Origin: Legionella steelei
GTDB lineage: Bacteria > Pseudomonadota > Gammaproteobacteria > Legionellales > Legionellaceae
DNA: 64,000 nucleotides
NCBI RefSeq assembly: GCF_001468005.1
Contig: NZ_LNYY01000019.1
Span: 1,075,948-1,139,947 of the forward strand
Direction: 5' to 3'
Made by a program: the position numbers and the translations under genes. This document shows, piece by piece, positions 1 through 8,326 of the stretch. Positions within the stretch are counted from its first letter, which is position 1, and each line of letters starts with the position of its first letter. A model generated the notes under the pieces. That model was given only the letters and a program-made list of their open reading frames with translations. It had not been told where the DNA came from and did not search any database.

Positions 1-1879
1 TAGTGCTTGAGAATGTTTCAGGAGGATAATGAGCGAGTATTTTTTTTAAAAATAGCATCTTTGTTTCAGGCTTGAGTGCAGATGGAATCATTAATCGTTT
101 CAGATCCTTTAACATCTGGATACGCCATTTCATTCTACTTCCAGGAGTATGAGTCACAAGATTTTTTTCAAATGAGTTAAAAAAATCTTCCAATTTCTCC
201 GGATCTTCAAGAGCTGCCTCAGAAACCAGACGCACCTTTTTCAAATAAGTCCATTCAACATTGAGTTGACTTAAGTCTATTGTGCGCATATCCACGTTAA
301 TAAACCGAGCATAGGCTAAGTTTGTGCCTGTAAAATCAGCCCCCTCAATTAAAGTGCCCTCAAACACGGCACCACTCAAATCAGCCCATCTCAAAATTGC
401 CTGCTTCATATTTGCTTGTCTCAGTTTGACGTTCCGCATATTCGCATGGCTTAAGTTTGCTTTTTCAAGCAGAGCATTATCCAAACAGGCTTTTACCAGA
501 ATAGCATGGAGAAGATTTGCTTGCCGCAAATTTGCTTGACTCAGTAAACTTGAGTTCAAATCCGCATAGCTTAAATTTGCGTGAAACAAGATCATTGCAG
601 ACATATCCTGCCAGCCAAAACAAAAATGGGATAGCGAGGCATGCGATAAATCAGCTCCAGCCAGATCTACCTCCATCAAGCTGATGAAAGGTAAAAGATT
701 GAGGTAAGTTTTAGGAAAATTTGTCTTAAATAAATCGAATAATGCAGTTGATTTTTCTCTATCAACCTCTGGGGCATACATATATAGATGCTCTCTCGTC
801 CTATCATCGAGATATGGTTTATCAACCTTCTGGGCAGGTTGGATAAGCTCTTGTAGATACCTTATCGTCTTCGCATCGAGATAATGCTTATCAACCTTCT
901 GGGCAAGTCGGGTAAGTACACGTAGATGCACTCTCGTCTTCTCATCAAGATATGGCGCATTCGAGACATTTATTAACTGTTCGATGTCTGGGAGCGCTTT
1001 ATGGTGTCGAGTCAGCATGTAACATGCTACTTCGTGATCAGACATCGGCATTTTATTCTCAACCAGGCTTTTTAGAGCCTTGTATTCACTTGTACATCGA
1101 TAACCTTCAACAAAGTCATAAGCTTCTTTGGGTGCTATTTGACTTAAATGAGATATGACCTGAGCTGGATTTTTTTTAAAGCGGACCGCAAAAGCTGTTG
1201 CTGCCACTCTCGATAAATTTTTTGATGCAATCTGGGCGGCTAATAAATCTTCTATATCACAATGAGTCAAAATACTGACTTGTACTTCTTCTGGCATCGA
1301 AAAAAAAAGATGCTCTTCATGTGGTGGTATAACGGAGGAAACTGAGGTTTTTTCTTCAGTTAATTCATAAGCGTTCAAAAACACAATTAATTCATGAGTT
1401 TTTAACTTTAATTCCCTGATTTGACTGTAAAGATGTGTTATCAATTGGCACAGCTCATCCTCAATACTCGGCTTGGATATGTCTCCTGCGTTAAGACTTT
1501 TATCAGTAAAGCGAAGTCTATTATCAAAAGTGTTGACAATAGTTGTTTGGAGTTCTTGGCACACTAAAAAAAAATCAGCCCAATGTTTCCCAAGTTGTTC
1601 TTTATCAATTATCTTTTGAGAGGCAATGTTAGCAAAAAAAACATCTTGGTTATAAAATTTATTTGGATTGTCTATCCTCTTTTTTAAGGACAGAAAGATA
1701 TGAATATTTTTATATGATAAGAGTTCCGTACTTTTATTGCTTAGCTCATCGCTCAGAACACCATAAAAATCTAAAAAGGCATGCAATTCACGTAGATCGT
1801 GAACCATTTTGGATACCCGTTCCTTAATAAAAAAAATAAAATATTCTTCTCTAAAGTCAAATTGACGATTTTTTTTCAT
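1..1879 (-). CDS. F-box and pentapeptide-repeat protein, 3' end cut by the window
   Basis: The frame is open from an ATG at 1879 to the left edge (626 codons, no stop seen), so the C-terminus is missing. An AAGGA ribosome site lies about nine bases upstream. Residues 1-180 are helical and charged. Residues about 192-230 (nt 1196-1306) read SMPEEVQVSIL, then DIEDLLAAQIASKNLSRVA, the spacing of a eukaryotic F-box. Residues about 306-370 hold a 23-residue tandem repeat with the core AQKVDK. Residues about 403-527 are pentapeptide repeats of the A(D/N)LxxA type, which fold into a right-handed beta helix. In Legionella, F-box proteins are known translocated effectors that dock on host Skp1 in SCF ubiquitin ligases. 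An effector role here is inference; the domains are seen. Confidence 0.8.
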   Translation of the reverse strand, partial: MKKNRQFDFREEYFIFFIKERVSKMVHDLRELHAFLDFYGVLSDELSNKSTELLSYKNIHIFLSLKKRIDNPNKFYNQDVFFANIASQKIIDKEQLGKHWADFFLVCQELQTTIVNTFDNRLRFTDKSLNAGDISKPSIEDELCQLITHLYSQIRELKLKTHELIVFLNAYELTEEKTSVSSVIPPHEEHLFFSMPEEVQVSILTHCDIEDLLAAQIASKNLSRVAATAFAVRFKKNPAQVISHLSQIAPKEAYDFVEGYRCTSEYKALKSLVENKMPMSDHEVACYMLTRHHKALPDIEQLINVSNAPYLDEKTRVHLRVLTRLAQKVDKHYLDAKTIRYLQELIQPAQKVDKPYLDDRTREHLYMYAPEVDREKSTALFDLFKTNFPKTYLNLLPFISLMEVDLAGADLSHASLSHFCFGWQDMSAMILFHANLSYADLNSSLLSQANLRQANLLHAILVKACLDNALLEKANLSHANMRNVKLRQANMKQAILRWADLSGAVFEGTLIEGADFTGTNLAYARFINVDMRTIDLSQLNVEWTYLKKVRLVSEAALEDPEKLEDFFNSFEKNLVTHTPGSRMKWRIQMLKDLKRLMIPSALKPETKMLFLKKILAHYPPETFSST

Positions 1880-2255
1880 TACTTAATTCCTTGCAATACA
1901 TAAAGACGTAACGTGACATCGATTACACAATTTTCTCTCTGTTTCGGATTGTGAAGACAAACAAGAGTTCGCTCAGTTGACGAATCGAATAAGAAAATAA
2001 GCGTTAACCGCTTTTAGATTTCCTGGATAAAACGAGAAGGTTTTTCATCGGGAACCAAGAGGATGGATAAACTTATAATCTTTTTCAACAGCCAAGCTGC
2101 ATTTTGATAAGATTGCTAAGTTACCTGTCCTCCAGCATTACCAATATTTTTAGAAAGTAATGAAATAAGTTACAAATTAATCGGATTATAATCGCTTCAT
2201 GACCTAATGTGTACTTACGTGGTTTAATAGATTTGACCACCCGAGTTAAGAGATA
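1880..2255. other. Intergenic region, no gene seen
   Basis: This 376-base AT-rich gap separates the divergent F-box gene from an insertion-sequence remnant. It holds the promoter and ribosome site of the F-box gene near 1880-1950. I see no open frame, RNA gene or strong hairpin in it. Confidence 0.5.
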
Positions 2256-2564
2256 ATGCACTTAACTGGAGAAAGTAATGCCGATAAGAAAGAAATACCC
2301 CCCAAATTTAAGCCGGATGGAATTAGTCTCGTTTTAGAACAAGGTTATGGGGTAACAAAAGCAGCAAATAATTTAGGCATTGCTCAAGCGCGACTAAGTC
2401 GATGGATAAAAGAACACAAAGAACAAGATGGGCAAGCATTTCGAGGAAATGGCAAGTTAACAGCAGAACAATTAGAGATACGTCGCCTGCAGGAAGAAAA
2501 TAAACGCCTGAAAATCGAAAAGAAAATCTTAAAAAAGTCGGCGGTCTTCTTTCCTGCAATATAG
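2256..2564 (+). pseudogene. IS3-family OrfA-like transposase remnant
   Basis: The 102-residue product has the layout of an IS3-family OrfA: a helix-turn-helix around residues 27-50 (LVLEQGYGVTKAANNLGI, then ARLSRWIKEH) and a leucine-zipper tail EIRRLQEENKRLKIEKKILK at about residues 73-92. In a working IS3 element this protein acts with an OrfB DDE transposase made by frameshifting. No OrfB follows; the frame stops and runs directly into a fragment of a different transposase type. It is therefore most likely a dead remnant, although the short protein could still be expressed. Confidence 0.7.
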
Positions 2565-2759
2565 CTTGATGCAGAGTGGATTTATAAATCTATTGCAAAA
2601 CTAGGCGGATGGACAGACACAAAGAAATTAGGAAAAGCCAGTTGGAAAACGCTCTGGGGTGGTTGGTTTAAACTCCAAGAGCGTGTAGAAGGCTATCTCT
2701 TGATCAAAAATTTGACTGATCTGATCAAGAGACAGCTGCAGGCAACCAGGCTTGCTTAG
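2565..2759 (+). pseudogene. C-terminal fragment of an IS4/Tn5-type transposase
   Basis: Directly after the stop codon of the OrfA-like frame, and in the same frame, 64 codons read through to a TAG at 2757-2759. Motifs such as IAKLGGWTD, ASWKTLWGGW and LQERVEGY match the C-terminal dimerisation region of IS4/Tn5-type transposases. There is no start codon and no catalytic domain. The junction of an IS3 N-terminal part with an IS4 C-terminal part points to nested insertions and deletions at this spot. Confidence 0.65.
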
Positions 2760-2900
2760 GCTATTTTAAGGCAGCGTGAGGATCTAATATAGGAAAATCC
2801 GACCAATTGTATTTATCCACAAGAAGCAACCAAAAATACAAATTGTTATAGCCATTCTCAATGGCAAGAATGGCTGATTTGATTATATATTGCCTCAGGT

Positions 2901-3452
2901 TTAACTATGCAGCTGTTCTAATTTCTGAACATCGGATTGTTTGTTATGGATTGATTTCAAAATTTCTCTAATCTTGGGATCATGGCTACATTTTAGTAAG
3001 TAAGCCGTCATTTGCATGCCTCCTTTAAAGTGATCACTCATTTCACTTATATACATATCATCGAACTCTTTGCCTGAAAGCTGGTCAAACGACTTCATCT
3101 CCATAGGTTTCATTCCAGGAATTTGATAATTGGCTGCAGAGGTAGCGGGTAATTTACTGAGTAGTTCTTTCATTTTAACAACTTCCCTGCCTTGCCGCGC
3201 GAGCATTTTCTTTGAAATAGCCACTATTTTTGGATTTTGAGATTTTTTTATAGCTAGCTCCATTATTTGCATTCCTTGTTGGTGATGAGTAAGCATCATT
3301 TGCAGGTATTCTTTTTCAAGTGCTGCAGTTTGTTTTTTATCTTTAGGACAATGATTTTCATTCACAGACATTTGTCCCATATTTGATTGATCCATTGCAA
3401 AAGCACATGAACTTATTAATGTGAGTCCTAAAAGTATTGAACACTTCTTCAT
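2901..3452 (-). CDS. DUF305-family periplasmic protein
   Basis: The 183-residue product begins with a signal peptide (MKKCSILLGLTLISSCAFA) with likely cleavage after residue 19. The mature part is DUF305: an N-terminal half with YLQMMLTHHQQGMQIMELA at about residues 50-68 and a second helical half with FDDMYISEMSDHFKGGMQM. The paired HH and Met-rich helices are typical of this ferritin-like helical family, which is often found near copper or other metal genes. The start has a good ribosome site (TTTAGGAGATAGGGAAATG). The gene stands alone, divergent from the kinase-like gene. Function is unproven; periplasmic metal handling is an inference from the family. Confidence 0.85.
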   Translation of the reverse strand: MKKCSILLGLTLISSCAFAMDQSNMGQMSVNENHCPKDKKQTAALEKEYLQMMLTHHQQGMQIMELAIKKSQNPKIVAISKKMLARQGREVVKMKELLSKLPATSAANYQIPGMKPMEMKSFDQLSGKEFDDMYISEMSDHFKGGMQMTAYLLKCSHDPKIREILKSIHNKQSDVQKLEQLHS

Positions 3453-3612
3453 TTCCCTATCTCCTAAATTAAGTAAAGGACATTAGAATTATAGGTCAAT
3501 AATAAAAATAGGTAGCCTCTTATGTTTAACGGGAAATAAATACTTATAAAAATGATGCAAATTTATATGCTAAGATTATTTGTAATCATAATGATTAAAA
3601 TGGAGCTTTGTT

Positions 3613-4791
3613 ATGGCTTGGAAAAAATTAGGCTCAGGCGTTTATAACGATACCTATGTAAGTGATGATGGAACACGAGTACTAAAAATTCAAAAAAGAG
3701 AAAATGAGATTACAGATAGCCCTGAGCGTTCTGTACGTTTATGGAATGAAATAAATCCTGATCTTAAGCCACCAGCAGCAATTATCCAAACAGAGTTTGG
3801 CTTGGGTTGGGTTTGCCCTTATATAAAAGGACGCCAATCTACAGATAAAGAAATTAGCGCTGCATTAATTGACATATTTAATCGTACAGGAAGGATTATT
3901 GTTGACGCAGCTTCCCCAAAAAATTTTATTACAACTCCAGAGGGTAAGGTTATCTGTGTCGATATAGGAATGGCATTACAACTTGATAAAAAAGAAGAAC
4001 AGCAATTTGGACGAGAAAGACGTAATAGTGTCATTAGTCAAGCAAGTTGGGAACTTACTAGTGAACAATACAAAGACGTTATTTTCCCTCTTACCCGTTT
4101 TGTTCTTAAAATGGAAGACACAGTAAATACAATTAAGGCTTTATTGTTTCTTCGCGAAAATAGACCAGATATAACTAATGCAGATTTTTTAAATACAACT
4201 CATTCTTATAAGTCAAAATTTGGAATTATCCTTCAAAGGACTTATTTAACTACGCTTAGTAATGCTTTTTCTACAGAGAAAGAGAAGCAAGATGATGCAA
4301 TAAATGCATTAAAAGAAGCAAACACGGAAGTTAAAGATCATCGAAGTAATTCTGTAACAACTTCTACTCCAAATGATGAGCAACTCTCTGTTGATGAAGT
4401 AATAAAGATGCTTAAAGATGAGATGCCCCCAACTGTAACGACCTTCAAAGGAAGTTGTATTAAAGAGTTAGAGCGATATATTAAATCAAGGGGCTCTCTT
4501 AATTATGAAGGACACTTTGAACCATCTTTCTTAACTAGAAAACTAAGGGATGAAGCACTAACTGGAGATAAAGTTGAAAAGGCTTTAAGATTAATAGAGA
4601 ACATAAGAAAAGAAAATACTATAGAAGGAGTAAAGAGCCTGATAGATGAGGCACAGAAGGATCAAATGGTTAATAAAGCCAGGTTTGGTAGTGGGCTTGC
4701 CAGTCGTTTAAATAGATGTATATGCATTCTTGAAAAAGGAGCAGTAACGCTTGCAAATATTGATAGAAATATTGAAAGCCAACATTTATAA
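3613..4791 (+). CDS. Kinase-like protein, effector candidate
   Basis: The 392-residue protein opens with a glycine-rich loop (LGSGVYNDTYV, residues 6-16) and a VLKIQ strand with Lys25, like the N-lobe of protein kinases. A hinge-like segment GWVCPYIKG follows. Residues 98-104 (DAASPKN) and VDIG with Asp117 resemble a shortened catalytic loop and DFG motif, so the kinase core is very compact, about 120 residues. The remaining 270 residues are helical and charged with no family I recognise. Asp98 to Asn104 is one residue longer than the canonical spacing, and no HRD histidine is present, so activity is uncertain. No PmrA-type box was found upstream. An atypical kinase or pseudokinase effector is the best guess. 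Confidence 0.6.
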   Translation: MAWKKLGSGVYNDTYVSDDGTRVLKIQKRENEITDSPERSVRLWNEINPDLKPPAAIIQTEFGLGWVCPYIKGRQSTDKEISAALIDIFNRTGRIIVDAASPKNFITTPEGKVICVDIGMALQLDKKEEQQFGRERRNSVISQASWELTSEQYKDVIFPLTRFVLKMEDTVNTIKALLFLRENRPDITNADFLNTTHSYKSKFGIILQRTYLTTLSNAFSTEKEKQDDAINALKEANTEVKDHRSNSVTTSTPNDEQLSVDEVIKMLKDEMPPTVTTFKGSCIKELERYIKSRGSLNYEGHFEPSFLTRKLRDEALTGDKVEKALRLIENIRKENTIEGVKSLIDEAQKDQMVNKARFGSGLASRLNRCICILEKGAVTLANIDRNIESQHL

Positions 4792-4981
4792 AAAGGGCGA
4801 GTCCAAAAATGCTGCGCCGCGCTGTGCGCTCTTCGCTCACGTTTTGTCGAACCTCCGCCCCCTCGTAGCCACATTAACAAATGTCACGGCTATCGACTTT
4901 TAGCCTATAGTAAGGTATTTTCCAGCGTTTGCCATCATTAATATGTTGGACTAAAACATATTTCAATGACTTATAGAGTAC

Positions 4982-5137
4982 TCACGCTTTAATAAATGAC
5001 TGAGTTTTGGCTTCAAAGTATTCTACTATGTCGCCTTCTTTAAATTTATTAACCGCGCAAGAAACGCGGATTGGGTTCTCTAATTCATTGTTAATAGCAG
5101 TAGCTGCTTTGAAGTAATTCATTTTATTATTAGTCAT
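4982..5137 (-). CDS. Small hypothetical protein (51 aa), doubtful
   Basis: The longest open frame on this strand starts at 5224, but the most plausible start is the ATG at 5137, giving a 51-residue product ending KFKEGDIVEYFEAKTQSFIKA (split here as KFKEGDIVEYF and EAKTQSFIKA). No clear ribosome site is present. Its start lies only about 15 bases from the start of the gene on the other strand, which leaves little room for two promoters, so one of the two may be spurious. I do not recognise a family; it may be the tail of a decayed gene. Confidence 0.25.
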   Translation of the reverse strand: MTNNKMNYFKAATAINNELENPIRVSCAVNKFKEGDIVEYFEAKTQSFIKA

Positions 5138-5152
5138 CTTTTTGAAGTTGAT

Positions 5153-5620
5153 ATGCAAAAGATAAACAGAAATTTCAAGAACCTTGCAGCAACTTCCAAA
5201 ACGATGAGAAAGATATCTCACCATTATCCATTCTTTTCTTCATCGGAAGAAGAAAAGAGATCTAAGATTGTTGAAGAATATCATAAGACTGAGCCATCTT
5301 TTTTTTATAAATATATCGTGAATAACCCAGTAGGTATAATCTCACTTGCAATGGGTAATTTTATCCTTTCATCATTTGCTGGAGTTTGCATAGACGAGCT
5401 TTTTCCTGGCTATAGACTGGCCCGTGTAGCAGCATCCCTTTCTTTTGTAAATGCCATTTTAGGTTCATTAGTGGTAATCGACCAATGCGTTGATTCCGCC
5501 CATAAGAGAGCTGTCCAGGTAAAAGATTTTAAAAATTCCTATTTAAAATTATCTCTATTTAATTTTCCTGAAACCAAAAATGAACAGACTCAGGAAAATT
5601 GTCTTGGGAATGGACTTTAG
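5153..5620 (+). CDS. Hypothetical membrane protein
   Basis: The 155-residue frame has two hydrophobic stretches: residues about 56-76 (PVGIISLAMGNFILSSFAG) and about 88-108 (RVAASLSFVNAILGSLVVID), separated by a short loop, so a helical hairpin in the membrane is likely. The N-terminus is basic and the C-terminus polar. An internal ATG at 5204 is an alternative start; neither has a strong ribosome site. I do not recognise a family. The neighbourhood of orphans and effector candidates suggests an accessory gene. Confidence 0.45.
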   Translation: MQKINRNFKNLAATSKTMRKISHHYPFFSSSEEEKRSKIVEEYHKTEPSFFYKYIVNNPVGIISLAMGNFILSSFAGVCIDELFPGYRLARVAASLSFVNAILGSLVVIDQCVDSAHKRAVQVKDFKNSYLKLSLFNFPETKNEQTQENCLGNGL

Positions 5621-5771
5621 ATGAATGATTGAACAATTTTTATGTTGGATCCATGTCTACTTTATGGAATCAGCGAAATAGATTTTCCAATGCAACATGA
5701 AAGCACTCCCGATTTGATAACTTTTTACCAGAATCGGGGCCGAACCTCATATCGGCTCACTCCGGTTGGCC

Positions 5772-5805
5772 ACTTAATAAAACATTAATACTTAATGGTA
5801 TATAA
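5772..5805 (+). promoter_or_regulatory. PmrA-box-like element with -10
   Basis: CTTAATAAA-AC-ATTAATACT occupies 5772-5791, two TTAA cores 11 bases apart, fitting the tandem cTTAATatT consensus reported for PmrA-activated Legionella effector genes. A perfect -10 TATAAT follows at 5800-5805, eight bases on. The ATG of the downstream gene is at 5836. Confidence 0.55.
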
Positions 5806-5835
5806 TTAAATCATACGACCAATTTGAGAAACACT

Positions 5836-6402
5836 ATGACTAAAAAATCCAAAATAGAACGATTGAATATTCTATGTGATGAATACAAAAGACATCTCGA
5901 AGAGGCTTTAATTAGTTATGTAAAGGACATGCCTAAGGATGTCATTAATTATTATACCAATAAAGAAGGCAATATAGACATAAATAAAATCATTGAGCAA
6001 GCAAACACCGGACGTTCGCTATACTGGCCAGCTAATGTGCAGAAATATCAATGGACGACACCTTCTTGGGATCTTCACCCAGAGTTATATTTAGTACTTA
6101 ATAAATATAAGATTGTTAACCAAATGAAGGATGCGCTGAATAATCCGAGCGTTCCAGATGAAGATTTACGGATAAAAGCATGCACAAATGTGCTTACCGA
6201 AAAGAATAAAGATACATTAAGAGAACGAAGAGACTCAAACAAAGGTGTTCAGTTTTTAGAAAATGTGCTTCATGTTTTAAGTTTAGGAATCTATTCAAAA
6301 GTTACTAAAGGAACATTTAAATTTTGGCAATCTCATGGTGAGGCTTTAAGCGAAAATATTGAAGAAGTTGCAAAAGAAGAAAGTAACCTTAAGATAAAAT
6401 AG
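5836..6402 (+). CDS. Hypothetical protein, effector candidate
   Basis: A TTG at 5824 is possible, but the ATG at 5836 is preferred; it gives 188 residues. The N-terminal half is helical and polar. The C-terminal half contains LRERRDSNKGVQFLENVLHV, then LSLGIYSKVTKGTF and FWQSHGEALSENIEEV, a layout (RRDS, short hydrophobic segment, FWxSHGE, acidic end) that I associate from memory with C-terminal parts of several Legionella proteins of unknown function. That resemblance was not tested. The acidic tail, orphan status and PmrA-box-like promoter support a Dot/Icm substrate as inference. Confidence 0.55.
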   Translation: MTKKSKIERLNILCDEYKRHLEEALISYVKDMPKDVINYYTNKEGNIDINKIIEQANTGRSLYWPANVQKYQWTTPSWDLHPELYLVLNKYKIVNQMKDALNNPSVPDEDLRIKACTNVLTEKNKDTLRERRDSNKGVQFLENVLHVLSLGIYSKVTKGTFKFWQSHGEALSENIEEVAKEESNLKIK

Positions 6403-6451
6403 CACTTCTGTTTAGCCAACCCTTCGATAAAGCTACAAATTAACTTTTACT

Positions 6452-6483
6452 GTGAGGTTTCTGCAAGTTTGCAGAAACCTCAC
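6452..6483. repeat. Perfect 14-bp inverted repeat, terminator-like
   Basis: GTGAGGTTTCTGCA and its exact complement flank a four-base AGTT loop. The hairpin lies 49 bases past the stop codon of the preceding gene. No U-tract follows, so it is either a Rho-assisted terminator or mRNA-stabilising hairpin, or a protein-binding palindrome. Confidence 0.6.
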
Positions 6484-6678
6484 AATGATACAACATTTAA
6501 AAATTATCCAGATATAAATTTAATTGCAAATGAAGGATTAGATAAGAAACAATGGGTAAATCTAAAAAAACATATAGAATCTGTTCAACAATTCCTTGGC
6601 ATAAGAGAGGGTAATAACTATGCGTCGGAATGGGAAAAAGAATCTTTCCTTAAAAAAATTAATGAAAAATTGCAATAA
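6469..6678 (+). CDS. Small hypothetical protein (69 aa), doubtful
   Basis: The frame begins with a TTG inside the right arm of the perfect palindrome and lacks a ribosome site. The product is polar with a WEKESFLKKINEKL tail. It could be the 3' end of a decayed gene or a separate short gene. I do not recognise a family. Confidence 0.25.
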   Translation: MQKPHNDTTFKNYPDINLIANEGLDKKQWVNLKKHIESVQQFLGIREGNNYASEWEKESFLKKINEKLQ

Positions 6679-7132
6679 CATCCCTTAGCGGGAATTTAGC
6701 AACGGATTGATATAATATAAAGAATATTGTTCTGCTCCATTTGAAATAACGGCCTCTTCTTCTCCAATAAATGGTAATACCACACCAAATTTCTCTCTAA
6801 TATTATGTCGAAATCAATATTTAGAGGACTCAAAGGAGATTAGTATAAAAAATAACTATTCAGCAACCTGCGAGATGACAAACCAAATTAATTGCATTCA
6901 ATCAACCTACCATTAATAGTACTCAGTAAACCTATGAGCTCAGTTCAAAAAACCGCTCAATTCCTATAAATTAAAAAATATTTAATTGAAACAGTTTCTT
7001 AAACCAATAAAACCTACTGAAGTCCAATTTCAATACACAAAATAAAGAGCTCACAAAAACAGTGGTTTTTATGAGCTTAATAATATATTGTGTATTTCTC
7101 TCGTACCATAAAGACTAAAACAGAATATTTTT
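6679..7132. other. Long intergenic region with a possible gene remnant
   Basis: No complete gene is seen in these 454 bases. A start-less open stretch of 66 codons lies at 6716-6916 on the + strand. TTAA-N7-TTAA occurs at 6971-6985 but without a -10 element, so it is treated as background. The 3' part presumably carries the promoter of the DUF2490 gene. Confidence 0.4.
6716..6916 (+). pseudogene. Possible start-less gene fragment
   Basis: Between in-frame stops at 6713 and 6914, 66 codons read as a polar, Asn/Ser/Thr-rich segment with three cysteines (for example SLILCRNQYLEDSKE and NYSATCEMTNQINCIQS). No start codon lies in the first two thirds. It could be the tail of a secreted protein gene. 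Support is only the open frame and its composition. Confidence 0.2.
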
Positions 7133-7828
7133 ATGGATATAGCAAATTATTCTTTTTGGATAAAAATAAGCGTTTGTTTTTTCCTTTGTTTTGGCATGCA
7201 AGCTACTCACAGCACCAGGACCTATTCTAAAGATTGGGCTGTTGCAAACATTATTGGACCAATATCAGAAAACTCTTCTTTTAAATATTACCTAGAGCCA
7301 CAATTACGTCTAATTGACACTCCTTCGGTCTTTAATCAATTCCTTTACTTAGGTGGATTAGGTTATCAATTTAATAGAAATGTTATGTTGTTTATAGGAC
7401 CTGGGTGGATTTTAACGAAAACACCTGAAAACAAGACACATACAGAAAAACGATTATGGGAACAGTTAAATTGGCAAGTCATGAAAGATTCTAATTTGAG
7501 TATCAATAGCCGAACTCGTTTGGAAGAAAGACAACGTAGCGATCAATCCCAAATTGCTTTTCGTTTACGAGAGCGCTTATGGCTAAGAGTTCCCTTAAAA
7601 AAATGGCAAAGTTATTCTTTTTCATGTTTTAATGAGTTTTTCTTTAATCTCAATCATCCTAGTTGGACATCACCATATTTATTTGAGCAAAATCGAGCAT
7701 TTATTGGGATTGCCAAAAATTTATCCAAAACAGCCATTTTGGACATAGGATATCTAAATCAGTTTCTTCACTCATCTCAAAACCAGAACGACAATGTATT
7801 ATTGCTTAGCCTCACGATGATTAGATAA
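7133..7828 (+). CDS. DUF2490-family outer-membrane protein
   Basis: The 231-residue product has an N-terminal hydrophobic segment (IKISVCFFLCFGMQA) with a likely signal cleavage near residue 24. The rest alternates polar and aromatic residues in beta strands, with RTRLEERQR and FRLRERLWLRVP in the middle, as in DUF2490 proteins, which are predicted small outer-membrane barrels. The protein ends LLLSLTMIR, short of the usual terminal aromatic. A hairpin follows the stop. The role is unknown. Confidence 0.8.
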   Translation: MDIANYSFWIKISVCFFLCFGMQATHSTRTYSKDWAVANIIGPISENSSFKYYLEPQLRLIDTPSVFNQFLYLGGLGYQFNRNVMLFIGPGWILTKTPENKTHTEKRLWEQLNWQVMKDSNLSINSRTRLEERQRSDQSQIAFRLRERLWLRVPLKKWQSYSFSCFNEFFFNLNHPSWTSPYLFEQNRAFIGIAKNLSKTAILDIGYLNQFLHSSQNQNDNVLLLSLTMIR

Positions 7829-7847
7829 AGTGCTCACATAATAAGAA

Positions 7848-7875
7848 AGCCAGAGAGTTTGCGTGCTCTCTGGCT
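7848..7875. terminator. Hairpin between convergent genes
   Basis: AGCCAGAGAG and CTCTCTGGCT form a perfect 10-bp stem around an eight-base loop, 20 bases past the DUF2490 stop and before the stop of the opposite-strand frame. There is no strong T-run, but the position suits a bidirectional terminator. Confidence 0.6.
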
Positions 7876-7921
7876 GAGTTGATCTAAGGGTTTTTCTGAC
7901 CTTTTTGATATTTTTAGAAGC

Positions 7922-8161
7922 TTAAGGTCTAATACTATGATTAAGATCTTGTCGGTCTAATTCAGCTGCCTCAGCTACCGTATCAACTGGCCCAATAACC
8001 CGTTCAATATCTCTCAATACTTTCAGATTTGCAGTAAAATTTTCTATATCATTATTTGCTACAGGCTCTACTAATTTTTGTCGCTCAGCCTCTTTATTCT
8101 GATTTCGCATCGTTTGCAATCGAATACAATCCAAGGGCTTTAGGCTAGTTATCACTGTCAA
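7922..8161 (-). CDS. Small hypothetical protein
   Basis: The 79-residue frame is polar and helical (ENFTANLKVLRDIERVIGPVD, then TVAEAAELDRQDLNHS). A start at the internal Met18 (8110) is also possible. It ends just beyond the hairpin shared with the DUF2490 gene. I recognise no family, and the frame could be non-coding. Confidence 0.35.
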   Translation of the reverse strand: MTVITSLKPLDCIRLQTMRNQNKEAERQKLVEPVANNDIENFTANLKVLRDIERVIGPVDTVAEAAELDRQDLNHSIRP

Positions 8162-8326
8162 ATCGATTAAGCCCCTTAAGCATTACCTGGGCTTTGAAAA
8201 ACCTATGAACCCAAACCTTGAAGTGCCGCCAAAAATTCAATAAGAACTCTTTAAACTAGGGTTCAAGGTCTGATCCTCTCGGTTTCTGTTATTGATTATG
8301 CAGTTGCAGACAAATCAAGTAATTGA

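Noticed and set aside
324-1158. Two short + strand frames opposite the F-box/pentapeptide gene
   Set aside because: They are shadows of the pentapeptide and 23-residue repeats on the other strand and have no ribosome sites.
2323-2559. A - strand frame opposite the OrfA-like remnant
   Set aside because: It mirrors the transposase frame, has a Leu/Phe-rich shadow composition and no ribosome site.
6969-6988. TTAA-N7-TTAA in the gap before the DUF2490 gene
   Set aside because: No -10 follows at the right distance and the gene start is about 150 bases away; taken as AT-rich background.
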